From NCBI GenBank assembly GCA_032207245.1, contig CM063506.1, positions 45,310,756 to 45,374,755 of the forward strand: a stretch of 64,000 bases of DNA. The letters run 5' to 3'. A program made the translations under genes and the position numbers. Positions 31,539 to 43,565 of this stretch are shown piece after piece. The notes beneath the pieces are model-generated. The model saw only the letters and a list, made by a program, of their open reading frames with translations, was not told the DNA's origin and ran no database searches. This DNA comes from Pardosa pseudoannulata. Its lineage: Eukaryota; Arthropoda; Arachnida; Araneae; Lycosidae. Position 1 is the first letter of the stretch. Every line of letters starts with the position of its first letter.

Positions 31539-32282
31539 CACGTTGACTGCTATGGGGGTCACCGGGGACCGGCACTCGACTTGGCTACTACGCCGTGGGA
31601 GCCACAGGTGACCGTCGATGCAGCTAATAATAAAAGTGCATAATTATAGTAAATATGGATACTGATGAATTTTCCAATAATACCATTGTTATTATAATGG
31701 TTTGAAGAAATTAATGCAATATAGAATAGACAAAAATAATTTTATTAGTACTTGAAAAATATACATTTTATCAGTGCATATTGCAATGCGGTTAGATTGA
31801 AGCATTCAAGGCAAAGAAAAGGTGAATCAACGCAATCGGAACGGTGTTATCACCACTTTTTAGTCAAACTCTTTGCTCTAGTTCTTCCAAGCTGCTTTGA
31901 ATGCTAAAGAATGTAAGCAATCGACGCACGATTGTTTGGTTTGGTTTGGAGTGCTACGGTCTACTTTTTGCAACACGAGGGCTAATGAGACCGGGACCTA
32001 CAGCTTAAAGTCGAGTCCGAACGGCTACGAACATCCATGCCACTGTGGGATTCGAACCCACGAACTCCGGTACCGAAGGCCTGCACCCTAACCAATCGGC
32101 CATCGTTCGGCGCACGATTGTTTGAAAAAAGGACAATCAATCGCAACAATTGCCTACCTCGCCGTGAGAGTCACCGGTGACCCTCCCACCACGAAAACTG
32201 CTTCAACATATGCATCGCATAATGAAAAGTTCACTCCTTTGCCTTAGGCAAACCATTGAAAATATGTCTGGCAGTCAACGTG
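31539..32282. mobile_element. piggyBac-type non-autonomous element with nested SINE-A
   Basis: TTAA flanks (31535-31538, 32283-32286) and a terminal inverted repeat CACGTTGACTGC at both ends. Subterminal GC-rich GTCACCGG motifs are near-inverted copies (31558 and 32171). No transposase remains. The SINE at 31939-32111 inserted later. Confidence 0.85.
31939..32111 (-). mobile_element. SINE-A copy, full length with 13-bp target duplication
   Basis: Flanked by GCACGATTGTTTG at 31926-31938 and 32112-32124, exact. The B box GGGATTCGAACCC and A-box region CTAACCAATCGGCC are nearly consensus, so this looks like one of the youngest copies. Confidence 0.95.
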
Positions 32283-32390
32283 TTAATGAACTTAAGTCGG
32301 TTAGTGCGAGTGCTTCATAATTTTCACTTTTGCCTTATTGTTGTCCTATTTGGGAGAACTACCTCTCTTAAACATCTTAGGAATTTTCAG

Positions 32391-32522
32391 AGCCTTGGTA
32401 GCTCAGTCGGCAAAGGCAACACTCTCGTAACTAAAGAGTTGGGGGTTTGGAGCCCGAGCCGACCTACGATCCGCCGTGTTCGTTAAAATCGATTGGGGCA
32501 CGTAAAATAGGTTCGTGGTCAT
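32391..32522 (+). mobile_element. SINE-B copy
   Basis: The head AGCCTTGGTAGCTCAGTCGG resembles the D-arm of a tRNA (A box), and GGGGTTTGGAGCCC is a B-box variant. The body GATCCGCCGTGTTCGTTAAA leads to CGTAAAATAGGTTCGTGG. The flanks do not pair into an acceptor stem, so it is a SINE rather than a tRNA gene. Confidence 0.8.
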
Positions 32523-32799
32523 ATTTTAATTTTCTGTTTGCTTCCAATATTTTGGGTTTCGCACCATTCCTCTACATTGCTTTCGCATTTTTATTGTCTT
32601 TTTGTGTTCTCCTGTCTTTATATAAAAAATCATAAAAACCAAATAAAAAAATAAAAAAATTTATTTTTTGTTAGTTTTGTCGCTATTGCTATTTTTTGTT
32701 GACGTACCAAGTTCTTTGCATTGCACAGTGTTCCTAAATTTAATTTTTTTTTTCACTCATTGTGCTTTATATCACACTTTTTATGCTATGCAAATTTGA

Positions 32800-33050
32800 A
32801 TTCTATACTGTCCACCAGTCCTGGTCAAGGTTCCAGTCTCATTAACCTTCTAATTAAACAACGCGTTGGTTACTCATAGCTCTTTATGAGAACGAATGTA
32901 TCTCCTCGCTTCTTTTGAAGACACTGGGAGTGTATTAAATTTTTGTTTGATTATTGTGCATTGATGCTCTAAATAATGTTTTGATCTTTTTCGTTTGGAG
33001 GTTAAAGTGAAGACTTCCCTCTTCATTGGGTATTCTGAAGCCCAATGACC
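32800..33050 (+). repeat. Repeat R2 copy 1
   Basis: GGTCAAGGTTCCAGTCTC, CAACGCGTTGGTTACTCA, CTCCTCGCTT and GTTAAAGTGAAGACTTCC appear in reverse-complement order at 42250-42470. No coding was seen. Confidence 0.7.
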
Positions 33051-34116
33051 TTGACCTTGAATTTTGCAGTTTTGGTTGACGGAATTTCAAAAGATTTCCT
33101 CCGGTGACATTCAACACAGTTTAAAGATACTGAAATAGGCTATTGGCTCTCAAACTCCGTCTTCGGTATCATTGCCGATTTAATTCAGATTTTTACACGA
33201 CGTAAGTTGTGTAGTTCTTACCAGCAAGTATTCGTGCGATAGTAGACCGTAAAAGGGCCTATTACAAATGAACCTAAACTAAAATAAATTGGTTGAAAAT
33301 TTTCCTCTGTAACACAAAAAAATTGCAGTTTTCACCACTAAAAGGTATCGTAAATTAACACCTACATGTTGACGCGTGATAAGGCTTTTACGAAACACTC
33401 AGTTGTGATGTATTTTGATGATGAACGTTTAATACTCGAAAGCTATCCTTACGTCGCATAAAGAGTTTTTTTTTAAATTAAAATAAATTTAAAAGCTGGA
33501 AACAACTTCTATGGGATAAATATTTTTTCTTTTTAATGAAAGTATATCTATTACTTCGCCTATCTTACCCAGTTTAAAATTAAATTTTTTAAAAGCCGTC
33601 TTGCAAACATAGTAATAGTAACAATGTTAAGGCTTTATCGCATGTCAACATGTACATGTTTAAAAAACAACATATTCAGTGTAGGGCGTATGATTACTTT
33701 TCTTTTGAAGAATATAGCCAAACAATGACCGAATGGGCAATTAATCTTCGGTACCGTAGTACGTGGGTTGGAATCCCATTGTTGGCAGAAATGATCGTAG
33801 CCGTTTGGAATCGCCTTTAAACAGTAGGTCCAAGTCTTATTAAGCCTTCATGTAGTAAAAAAAGTCGAGCGTAGCGCTAACCAACCAACCTATTGAAGAA
33901 TTCACGGATATCTCCTGGAATTGCGAAAACTTTTCAACCGATTAAAGGAACTATCACAAGTCAGCCAGAACTTAAATAAATCGGTTGAAAATTTTTCGCT
34001 GTAACGCCAGAAATTCTGCACATTCTTCAATAAAGTTAATCATAAACTAACACGTATATATTGACGTAGAATAAAGCCTTAACGTAGAAACAAAATAAAT
34101 AGCTTTCTAGGGTTAA
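33051..34116. repeat. Diverged tandem duplicate around a SINE-A copy
   Basis: Segments 33280-33400 (AAATTGGTTGAAAATTTTCC, then TGTTGACGCGTGATAAGGC) and 33975-34085 (AAATCGGTTGAAAATTTTTC, then TATTGACGTAGAATAAAGCC) are clearly related, about 690 bp apart. Nothing coding was recognised. Confidence 0.5.
33728..33890 (+). mobile_element. SINE-A copy
   Basis: Head CCGAATGGGCAATTAATC, B box GGGTTGGAATCCC, then GTAGCCGTTTGGAATCGCC and GTAGCGCTAACCAACC. Confidence 0.85.
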
Positions 34117-34751
34117 TCCCCTATATAATAATAGCCTAAGCTATCTGTCCGTCTGTCCTCGAATTTACGAAGCGGTTGAACCTGGAAGGGATAGAGGCAT
34201 CCATTTTAGATTCTTGATGAGTTAGGGTTAGCAAAATTAAAAATTTATCTTCTCCTAAACTATTGATCCGATTCTAAAATAAGTTGGTGTAATTATTCTT
34301 CATATCGCAGCAAAAAATACTGTCATCCTTAAAACTTTCGAAATACACCCCTTCCCTCTTTTCGAGCGTTTAATGCCATTATTTCAAGCCCCATTTTCCC
34401 CGGTTAAGAGAAGGGGGTTAAATTTATCAATTTATAGTTTAATAAATAGATAAAAATAACATTTTTTAGCAATATGACGTCATCTCTTTAACCCTCTCAT
34501 TTAATCATTTCTTATTTCATACGTTTTATCACTGAACTTAGATATGACGTGAATAATTTTCTTTTATATTTGGCTTAAATAATAGATTAGGTACATATGT
34601 GATAATTTTAAATTAATCATAGTTTATTTTTTGTTTCAAGATAATTCTCAGCCAAAAAAAACAAATCATTTTTTTACCTGCTTCATAGGGTACTTTACAA
34701 TTCTGGAAAATTAAATTTATTGATCCCGTCATATGACTGGCTATATGCTAG
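34117..34751 (+). mobile_element. Non-autonomous Helitron, copy 1
   Basis: Begins TC (TCCCCTATATAATAATAGCC) after an A and ends CTAG before a T, the Helitron A|TC...CTRR|T pattern. Just upstream of the end is the hairpin CCCGTCATATGACtGG with one mismatch. There are no terminal inverted repeats or target duplication, as expected. The internal text matches 57162-58119. No Rep/helicase coding. Confidence 0.82.
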
Positions 34752-36524
34752 TAAAATATATTTCAACAATTTTTGTATGTAAGGTAAAAAAAAAACGCAT
34801 TTTAGATAGCATAATAATTTTATAGACAAAGCATATTATAAGTGGGACTAAATTTATTAATGTGATACATGAGCCTTATTGTTCACGGCATATTCCTGTA
34901 ATTAAACTGGGCACTACTATACTCATTTCCCTTTTGACATCCATTTTAGCGCGATGCTTTAATTTTATGACAGCATAGCTAAGTGTTGTGGCCGCTGAAA
35001 TTAAATTAAAAATGTAAATATAATGTAATGAAGGTCTGTATTATCTCGCTGCGCCCCTCTGAGGAAGTCGAGGCTCCCCGAGGCGCCCATTTTAAGGATC
35101 ACGGAATAACCTTACTAAGCGAAACTCTCCCTCGTGTTGAAAAGAACAGCACGTTAAGCCGCTGGGCTATGTTTGACTATTATCTGTGCCACCTCTAGTA
35201 TTGTTGATTTGAGTATTCAGCATTTTGTTCATTAAGTGGAGGGTGCACATTAAAAAGTGTTTTTAAAAATCATTAAATTGCGATTAGGGAATTTTATACT
35301 CATATAAGTCGAAGTTTAAATAAATTGCATTAAAATTTTATTAAAATCACTGCTTTACAATAATTAAATTTTATGGGAATTTAAAAAAAAAAATTTGTGC
35401 TTTTCCTAAAATGGTCCTCTAGACTTATTTTTTCAAAGATTTCTATATAATGTTTACCAAATACCGATATATATTAAAATAAATCTTGGTATCTGTTTTA
35501 GTTTCAACTATTATTTGGATTATTAAAGCTCAATTTAGTTCAGGAATTTCGAATTTTTTTAAAAAGTACAACGTGCAGACTTAATATTTACTATGAATTA
35601 ACTTTTTTTCCTTCTTTTTTCTCATGCGTATATCATGGGATAACAAAAAGTACACTTCCTATTAAATTATACACATTTATTAAATACCTTTATTCTTTTT
35701 TTATGATGCGTCATAAGAATCGTCATTTGGCCGTTCTCTACAAGGTTCAAAGTTAGTTTCGTTTCTCAAGTAAATAGTGTAATCTGAATATATCTCAAAT
35801 GCTACTGGCTCCAACTCAAAGCTTTAATATTTGTTGTATTAACAGTGAGATTTTACCTTATATTGAGATCAAAATTTAGTGGGTTTCTGAGAAATGTCAT
35901 GTGATTGCGATATGTCAGAATTTCGGATAAAATTATCGGTAAAATATTGAGTCCCCCCCCCTTTTTTTTTCATGATTGAGATTTTTTGTATTGTATAGAG
36001 GGGCGGATTGCAATCAAAAATGTAGGTGCCCAACTTGATGTTCCAGCAATCATAAATATAAAATATCAACCTTCTACGATTAATAGTTTTCCAGTTATGC
36101 AAGGCAGCGTTATATATAATATTCGTTATATTGAAGTTTTCGTTATATAGAGTACAAGTTATAAACTAAAAATGGAGATGCACAGCTTGGTGTTACATCA
36201 GTTTTAATTCAGAACTCCTACGGCTAATAATTTTTGAGTTATGCGAGATACGTACGTATTTATAACGAAACTAGTCCAAACTCTTTCAAAGATGTCAAAA
36301 TGAAAGTTAAAAATTTCTAATTTAGTTTCCTTGTACGAACTTAACACTTGGTGAAATTGGTTCAGGCGTGTTCAAAATAAAAATATTCGCGAAAAAGGGC
36401 TTGTAACACGTCCGTAAATTCTGTAAACAAAAATGTGTATATGTACAAAATGTTTTGACTTTCCCTCCCTCCCATTGGTCTTTTCTTGATCCATCATCGA
36501 AATAAAGAATTGCAGAGTCTAAAT
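34752..36524. other. No gene; scattered repeat fragments
   Basis: 35106-35240 (CTTACTAAGCGAAACTC...TCAGCATTTTGTTC) recurs at 38092-38170. 35040-35090 is a short GC-rich patch. 36100-36150 contains CGTTATATTGAAGTTTTCGT, reminiscent of a pogo-type terminus, with no partner found. Confidence 0.4.
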
Positions 36525-37516
36525 CAGCAGTCCCTAAATGGTGGTCCACGTACTACTAGTGGTCCGTGAAAAATTTTTGATTGTCCACAGAAAAAACTGT
36601 TGATTGTAAGCTGTAACACAACAAAAATTTATTTCTTTATTTTTTTTTAAATCTTAGGTACTATTTATTAGCGAAATAAATATTACCTAAGATTCCATTT
36701 CATACTACTAATTCTTTCTTACCAGATTCAAATAAAATAAATAAACACATGAGTTAGAAAAAACAAGTAGATACACCGGCCAACTACACCGGATTTCCGA
36801 GTTGCTCTAGAAAAATGATATAAATTGATAACTCCCTCTTCAGATTGTCTAAAATTTTTTGAACAGCGATTATAATTCAGCAATTAAATACAAAGTGCAT
36901 ACTGCTGAATATTACTCTTTCCACAGTAATGCTGCACGTTAAATTTTCAGTACTGTGCGGAAAAAAAAACTGTGGTCAAATTTGAGTAGGCAAACTCTAG
37001 AATCCCTTATAGAAAAATGGTAATATTTTAATCGGGGTCAATGTTGCTACAAGAAACACTGTTCTGATAAGTTGTTAAAGTTAAAAAATACTCGTACATT
37101 TTTAAATGCATAAATTTCATTTACCTCTTACATTTACTGCTTTTTTTTTTTCTAATTTAGAAACCAATAAGATATGCACTTATGTATAATCTGTAATTAG
37201 CATGTTCAAATAAACCACGAGTTAGAAAAAAGAAGTAGATAATATGTATTTCTTTAGTAAAAATAAAACTAGGTAACTAATGAAAATAGTAATATTTAAC
37301 TAGGTAAGCTGAATAATGAAAGTATTTTTTTAATTACGATATAACTTTTTTTACTTTTAATGTGTCCATTTTGTATTAATAGAATAAAAGTTTCTGATTA
37401 TTATTTTATAAATATATTTACTGCCTTTTTTTAAATTTTAAATTCATATAATTGGTAGTCCGCAAATCAGAATTAAATAGTAGTGGTCACTGAAGTTCTA
37501 AGTTTGCTGACCGCTG
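36525..37516. mobile_element. hAT non-autonomous element with 8-bp target duplication
   Basis: The left end CAGCAGTCCCTAAATGGTGG and the right end (reverse complement CAGCGGTCAGCAAACTTAGA) are typical of hAT. The flanking 8-mers GTCTAAAT (36517-36524) and GTGTAAAT (37517-37524) match at 7 of 8 positions, the length hAT elements make. No transposase frame survives. An internal fragment also lies at 52720-53060. Confidence 0.85.
36650..36694. repeat. Hairpin inside the hAT element, 20-bp arms, one mismatch
   Basis: AATCTTAGGTACTATTTATT, five-base loop, AATAAATATTACCTAAGATT. Confidence 0.85.
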
Positions 37517-38385
37517 GTGTAAATGACTGTGCATCATAATCCTCTGTAAAAGCCAGGCATTTGTCCAGGGCGGCATTTTTACTATTAAAGTGATTTAAAA
37601 AATGTTTAGTACCAAAATAATCAAAATTAATGCATATGTATTTTTTTCTTCCGCAAAAAATTTCATTGTATGAAAGCTAAAATATATTTACAATCTTTAA
37701 TTTCTAACACAAGAGCCGTATGTTTATAATAAAACATGCTATACCTATGAGTTTTATGTATTACACTAGAATGAATAGAGGCATCCATCTATTTTGTGGG
37801 ATTTAAAATATTCCAAACTTTAAAAATTCCGGGAATAGGGAAGGTTGGAAGGTAATTAGTTTATTTTCTGGTGTTTAGTAAATGATTTGTGTTATGCTGT
37901 TTTTTGTTTGCAAGAACTATCAAAATTTCATAGGTTTTATATAATCAGCAGTTTATATGTTTTGAATAGCAATTTTTACCGCGAGTTTGAAGTCATCTTA
38001 CATTTTTGTACTGGGCGTCAAATCTGCTAGAGCCGGTCTTGGGTGCACGTGCTGACGGATTAAAAATCATTGGATTAGAGAGGAGAATGTAACCTTACTA
38101 AGCGAAACCATTATCTGTGCTACCTCTAGTTGTATTGGATTGAATAGTCAGCATTTTGTTCTTTAAGCTTTTGTTTGACGAGATGAATGGGAAAATTTGT
38201 ATCTTTTCCTGAAGTTTAAAATTCCGCAGTTTTCATACCATGAGAATAATTATCGAATGGATACAATGAACTCTCACTTATGCGGAGGCGCAGGGGAAAA
38301 CGCGCTAAAATTAGAGACAAGCATAAATGAAAAACCACAAAAGGGAGCAGTGAAACAACACTTGTTCATAAATACCATCTTTATA

Positions 38386-39007
38386 CAGTCGAACTTCGAT
38401 AACTCGACTTCTGTAAGTCGAATAATCCGCTAACTCGAACTTTAATTAATCAAACATTTCTATACTTTTCTTTTAAAAACTGTCTCGATACTCGAAGTGA
38501 ACATCTTCTAAGTTTTTTTGATAGATTTGTAAAATACGCAAACTGTTCAAATTCGAATGCCAGTTTGTGACCTTCGAGAACCTCGAAGGGATAAGTTACG
38601 AGCAAGCACAGGACGCTATTTACATCTTACAACAATACCTGGAGACCACCGAAGGTACAGACAACACACTATTTACTGTGTTCAAATTAGGCGACTTTGT
38701 GAATGACAACAACCTTAAAAATAAACTGCTTTTTTTCGAATGAGATTTACACGGTATGTATACTAATTAATATGTAATGAAGCCAAATTTCTTTAGTTGT
38801 AAACCTTTTGAACCCATTCTTCTCTTGTTATTTACATAGCCTATTAAAAAATTTAAATGCGTACAACTATAGTTTATGGCACATATCAAACCATTTAAAC
38901 CATGTCGACCCAGTTTTAAGTGCCAGTTGAGAAGAATGGTAGGAATTCGGTAACTCGGTCGAATATTTTTGGGGGGCGCAGGGACTTCGAGTTATCGAGG
39001 TCGACTG
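38386..39007 (+). mobile_element. Tigger/pogo deletion derivative, nested
   Basis: TA flanks (38384-38385, 39008-39009) with inverted ends CAGTCGAACTTCGATAACTC and CAGTCGACCTCGATAACTCG. The plus frame near 38564-38712 reads ISYEQAQDAIYILQQYLE, like the C-terminal region of pogo transposases. The HTH and DDE parts are deleted. Confidence 0.85.
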
Positions 39008-39822
39008 TACTACTGAATGATAATACAAAGAAAATTAAAATGCTTAGGAGTCATACGACTGTTAAATTTATAATTTTTTTTTCAGAATAAATATATGTGA
39101 AAACGGATTCAGTTCTGAACATTTTAAACCAATCCACGGAAAAAATGTATTATATTAAAAGGAGTTATGAATAAAAACGTGCCAGCTCTTTACTGTAAAC
39201 AAATTTAACTTACAAAACTTTATTATATTTCTCAAATTATGCGTTTTTCCCCCCATGTAACCCGCATGCTATCTCAAAAATGTTTTAATATTTTATCATG
39301 AAATTTTTACAGGTTGTATACAATATAATTTCCATTCGATTGAATCTAAATTTTTTTTTGTATATGTCCCAAAATATTTTTTTTCACAATAATAAACTTT
39401 AAGGAAATTTTTTTTTCAAATATTTTTTAAAAACATGTATCTTAGATACATACAAATTTAGGTTCAAAGTTATTTTGAGATATTGTAGTATGTTTTAAAA
39501 CAATAAGTTTGTCTTTAACTTAACTATATTTTTAGTTATCATGCACGTTAACCTTGATATCATTTTTGTTAGCAACAAAATGTCTTGGTTAAAAATTTCT
39601 AGTAAAAGTATTATGTTTCAAAAATGAATTAGATATGTAAGTAAAGATAATAATTTGTTCTAACTATGTTTAAAATATTGTTTGTGAAACTGGTAGTTTT
39701 AAAGCTCTGAAAAATCGAAAATAGTTATTTTACATTACTCTTTAACATATCCAAATTACATACCCGATCACTGATTTTGGTTTCTTGAGTTTTCAAAAGT
39801 CTTTCATCAGGACGAAAGATCT

Positions 39823-39938
39823 CTTGTGCCAGAATTCGCGGGTTCAAATCACGCTGCTTGCATGGTTATTCTTACCCGTAGGAATCTCTCTTTAATCCTC
39901 GTGTAGCAAAACTGTAGACGATAGTGCTCCAAACCAAT
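39823..39938 (+). mobile_element. SINE-A copy (truncated)
   Basis: CGCGGGTTCAAATCACGCTG B box and TTAATCCTCGTGTAGCAAAA tail. The head and part of the body are missing. Confidence 0.75.
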
Positions 39939-40540
39939 CTTTTAAGACGAAAATTTACTTCACTTTTCAGAATTAACTGAAAATCGTGATACAGAGTTTC
40001 TAATGGTTCTAGCCCTTCTTTGGGAGTTGAGGAACTTTGGTCACTTGTTTATCATCGCCCTCTTCAGTTTCATCTGTCATTTCTTTCAACTTCAATGTCT
40101 TTAATTTCCCGCAATGTGTTGTGATTTAAATATTCTTCTGCATCGATGAATTCATTAAAAGTAGGACTTCAGTACTTGAATTTTTGAACTGAGAAAAATT
40201 TTGGTACGCGCATATGTGAGGTATGCTTTTGTTGTGTCGCGCATGAATGAGTGAGTTTTTAGTGTTTTCCTATATATTTGGCCAGAAATGGGAAAAGAAC
40301 GTGTATAAGTGAGAGATCACTGTATTTGCTGTAGTTGTACGCTCAGTAAAGGGATAGTCTTAACAGATTTCAGATAATTATGTAAATATAGTTTTGAATT
40401 TTGTTATTTATAGTATTGATCTCTTATTGTCATTCCTTTATAGGTTTTTTATAATTAGTTTTCATTTTATATAAAATGTGAGACATGATTTAAAAAAGGG
40501 GGGGGTGAAACATTTAAATCCTGGTCCTCATAAACCTTAC

Positions 40541-40690
40541 GAATGATTAGGGCCCTGATCGTTATCGGAGTTTGGGGGTTTGAATCCCATTGTGGCATGG
40601 TTGTTCGTAGCCGTTCGAAATCGGCTTTAAACAGTAGGTCTAGCCCTCGTGCTTCAAAATAGTAAACCATAGCGTCCCAAACCAAGCCAA
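40541..40690 (+). mobile_element. SINE-A copy
   Basis: GAATGATTAGGGCCCTGATC head, GGGTTTGAATCCCATTGTGG B box, GTAGCCGTTCGAAATCGGC body, CCATAGCGTCCCAAACC tail. Confidence 0.88.
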
Positions 40691-41990
40691 ATCCTGAATC
40701 TTACATGAGGTCCCCTATTTAAGCAATAAAAATAGTTTAGAATATTTTTTCTGCGAACTTTCATCTTAAGTGACACTTCTTCAACATCTGTGTTTCAGAT
40801 TTGTCAAAGAAGTGAATAAAACATTTTGTTTGGGTTTTATTTTTGTCTCTTAGTTTCTTCAACAGTACTACAGCTGGTGCAGGCTAAGGCTTTCTCTGAC
40901 TGCTTCCTCCAGACGGCATGACCGTCTCTTTACTAATAAAATAATTGTAAATATCTTTGTAACAACTTGAAATGTTAATAAAAGTTTAAAATTTTCTTTT
41001 AAATGCACTGTCCATTTTGTTTAATTTGCAGCTCCCTCTGCCATTCAAACTCTTGAGCTGTTCTTTAAATTTCATTTTTCAGAATCATGCAGAACAGATT
41101 ATTTTTTACTTTTATTTGTATAATAAGTGAAAGAGTGGGTTAAAAATAAAGTGTCCGCACCCCGAATGCTTTGTTTTCATCCGCATATCAAAATACTATC
41201 CCACATTACTAAGTACAGAACTTTATGATTTGTAGTGTAACTATTATCGTCAATCTTTCATCCTTTATATGTGTTTTCGGGGGAAAAAAAAAAAGCATGT
41301 GGTCTGTGGTGTTACAAAAGAAATATTTGAGATCATCGCGATGCCGACCCACTTGCCGAGTTGTTCATTAGCCTAATTAGAACATCTGGTAGAGAGCGGA
41401 AAAAATATGGAGTATTCCCTATGGTTAAAAAAAAGGCACGTTGTTATTTCGCGAATGCTGCTTTGTATGACACGTATGGGCGTTTCTCTTCATAAACGTT
41501 TATGTGAACATTCATGTCAATTTTAATTATTAAAGACCTTTTAAAGGCCTTAAATTTTCATTTATCTCCGTTTTAATCGCAGAACGATAGAAAGTCCAGC
41601 TCAAGGTAGGTGCAATGTGGACGGTTGTCCTGAACACTATCAAGGATCGTAAATTATAAGAGAAAACAAAAAAGCAAAGGGTTTTTTTTTTCTCTCTAAT
41701 ATCTTTACTGAACTAGATATATGTACAAAATTACTTCCTGAAAATGTTAAGGTTTTGGTAGAAGCCAACAAGGTTCATAGACACTAACAGTTAAAAGATG
41801 CCATGTCAAATCTGTGGGAGTAGTATAAAGAATACTGGCGAGAAAAGCTAAGGTCATCGAAAGAAAACGGTCGCCCATACTCCAAAGCAGTATAAATTCT
41901 TTGACAGTTATATCTGTAGAAAAATATGTCGAAGAAAATATAGGTAGTACATAAAAATTGCATGTCCCGTTTAAATCGCTACAGGTATGT
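40691..41990. other. No recognised gene
   Basis: An acceptor-like site at about 40798 is followed by a short open stretch without recognisable protein. Otherwise presumed intronic DNA. Confidence 0.3.
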
Positions 41991-42172
41991 GCCGACCGAT
42001 GGCCGAATGTGGTGGACGTTTTTCCATATTATATGGTACCGGGAATCGTGGGCTCGAATTCCGCAGCTGGCATAGATGTTCGTAGATTCCGGAATTGCTT
42101 TTTTGTAGTAGATCTCGGTCTCATGAGACCTCGAGTAACAAAACAGTAAATCGTAGCTATCCAAATCAAACC
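41991..42172 (+). mobile_element. SINE-A copy, diverged
   Basis: CCGATGGCCGAATGTGG head, GGGCTCGAATTCCGCAGCTG B box, GTCTCATGAGACCTCGAGTA and CCAAATCAAACC tail. Confidence 0.85.
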
Positions 42173-42239
42173 AGACATAAGAATAGAATATTGCTCTCAC
42201 TACATGGAAAATTGTTCTGAAAAGTCAAGGTAACTGGGT

Positions 42240-42480
42240 TTAACGGAGTACCTAGCAGAAGTGGAAGGTCTTCACTTTAACCCCCGAACGTAAGCAGATC
42301 GAAACATAAATTTACGCTTCTAGGCAAAAAGTGAACCACAGAAAAATTTAATACACGCTAGCTCACAAAAAGCGAGGAGGTGAGTACGTTCTCATAAAAA
42401 AATTGAGTAACCAACGCGTTGTCTAATTAGAGGATAATAAGACTGGAACCTTGATAATGACCAGTAGGTATGGTTAACAG
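42240..42480 (-). repeat. Repeat R2 copy 2
   Basis: Inverted copy of 32800-33050: GTCTTCACTTTAACCC, GCGAGGAGGTGAG, ACCAACGCGTTGTCTAATTA, GACTGGAACCTTGA. Confidence 0.7.
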
Positions 42481-43079
42481 CAATGCATGGATTCAACAAC
42501 ATGAAGCTCAGAAATAATAAAAAATAGCACAATAAAAATTACTGGGACTATAAAAAATTGTAACTTGGTACAGCAATTAATAGAAATAAACAAAAAGTGA
42601 CAACACTAACAATAAGATATATTTAAGTTTTATAAAATTTTAAAATTTTTATTAAGCATTTTTTTTCATTTTTTTTTTAAACATAAAACGAGATAAAACA
42701 TTACGTAAAGTTAAAAAAATAAACGCGAGCAAAGTAGCGGAATGATACGATACCCAAAATATTGGAAATTGTAAAATTAAGAAAAAAAAAATAGTCAAAA
42801 AGTACAGAAAAGTTCTGAAAAGTACTGACATTTGAGGACGTATTGAGGACATTATATATGTGGCATTAGTGGGTAAATACAATAGGTCAACCTACAGGTT
42901 TGAATTAGAAACATCTTTAGTACAAGCATGCATTTGATGAGGTGTTTGTATTATTTTGTCCATCCCTTCTCTCTCTCAATTTCTCTCTATCTCTCCATAT
43001 TTATGTATGTGTGTATATATATGTATATATTATTTATTCTCTAACAATAATTATTTAACATTCTTTAACATTTATTATT

Positions 43080-43565
43080 CATTTGTAAAAATATATTTAT
43101 ATTACTTTTGATATTTGAAAAATTTATTTTGACACTTTATTTTTATTTAAAAAAACGTCCACGTGAATTTTATAAAAATTTGGCAATATTATATTATTGT
43201 TTTTAAAACTGGAAATTTATAAAATCCAAAATTTAAAAACTAATACCCAATTATATTAAGGCATATTGAGTGTTTGGTAAACATTGGTAAGAAATTTACT
43301 GTTCTGTTAGGTTCTAGTCTAACAAAACAGTTTAGAATATTTCTAAAAAAAAAAAGAAAATTCATAAAAATTTTTTTTGATGAAATACTTTTTTTATAAT
43401 ATAAAAAAAAAAAAATATAAATTTATCATTTTACTTATTTCATTACTGCAAAATCGTTCCTTTGACCATTTTCAGCATTTAAGTCGCTCAATACAACGCT
43501 TAATGAACTTGATTCTGAATGTAGCAAATGCTGCACTTGCCATGCCCTATTGTACGGTTCTGATA
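43080..43565 (+). repeat. Repeat R3 copy 1
   Basis: Shares ATTATATTAAGGCATATTGA, GAGTGTTTGGTAAACATTG, the TTTTACTTATTTC block and GCACTTGCCATGCCCT with 49180-49555. ORFs on both strands show no domain I know. Confidence 0.65.

Larger units (their letters stand above)
38264..40322 (-). mobile_element. Tigger/pogo element with nested insertions
   Basis: TA flanks (38262-38263, 40323-40324). Left end CAATGAACTCTCACTTATGC; right end, reverse complemented, CAGTGATCTCTCACTTATAC. Near the right, minus-strand coding (about 40165-40030) reads NEFIDAEEYLNHNTLREIKD, similar to the C-terminal tail of Tigger transposases, but most of the transposase is gone. A second Tigger (38386-39007) and a SINE-A copy lie inside. 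The left end sits only about 120 bp before the nested element. Confidence 0.75.

Noticed and set aside
32391..32470. Possible tRNA gene (A-box and B-box-like sequences)
   Set aside because: No acceptor-stem pairing at the ends and the unit recurs with a long non-tRNA tail; it is a SINE head.
40798..40860. Acceptor-like tttcag followed by open sequence as a Lasp exon 3 candidate
   Set aside because: Does not encode HYPK or nebulin-repeat residues and has no good donor.
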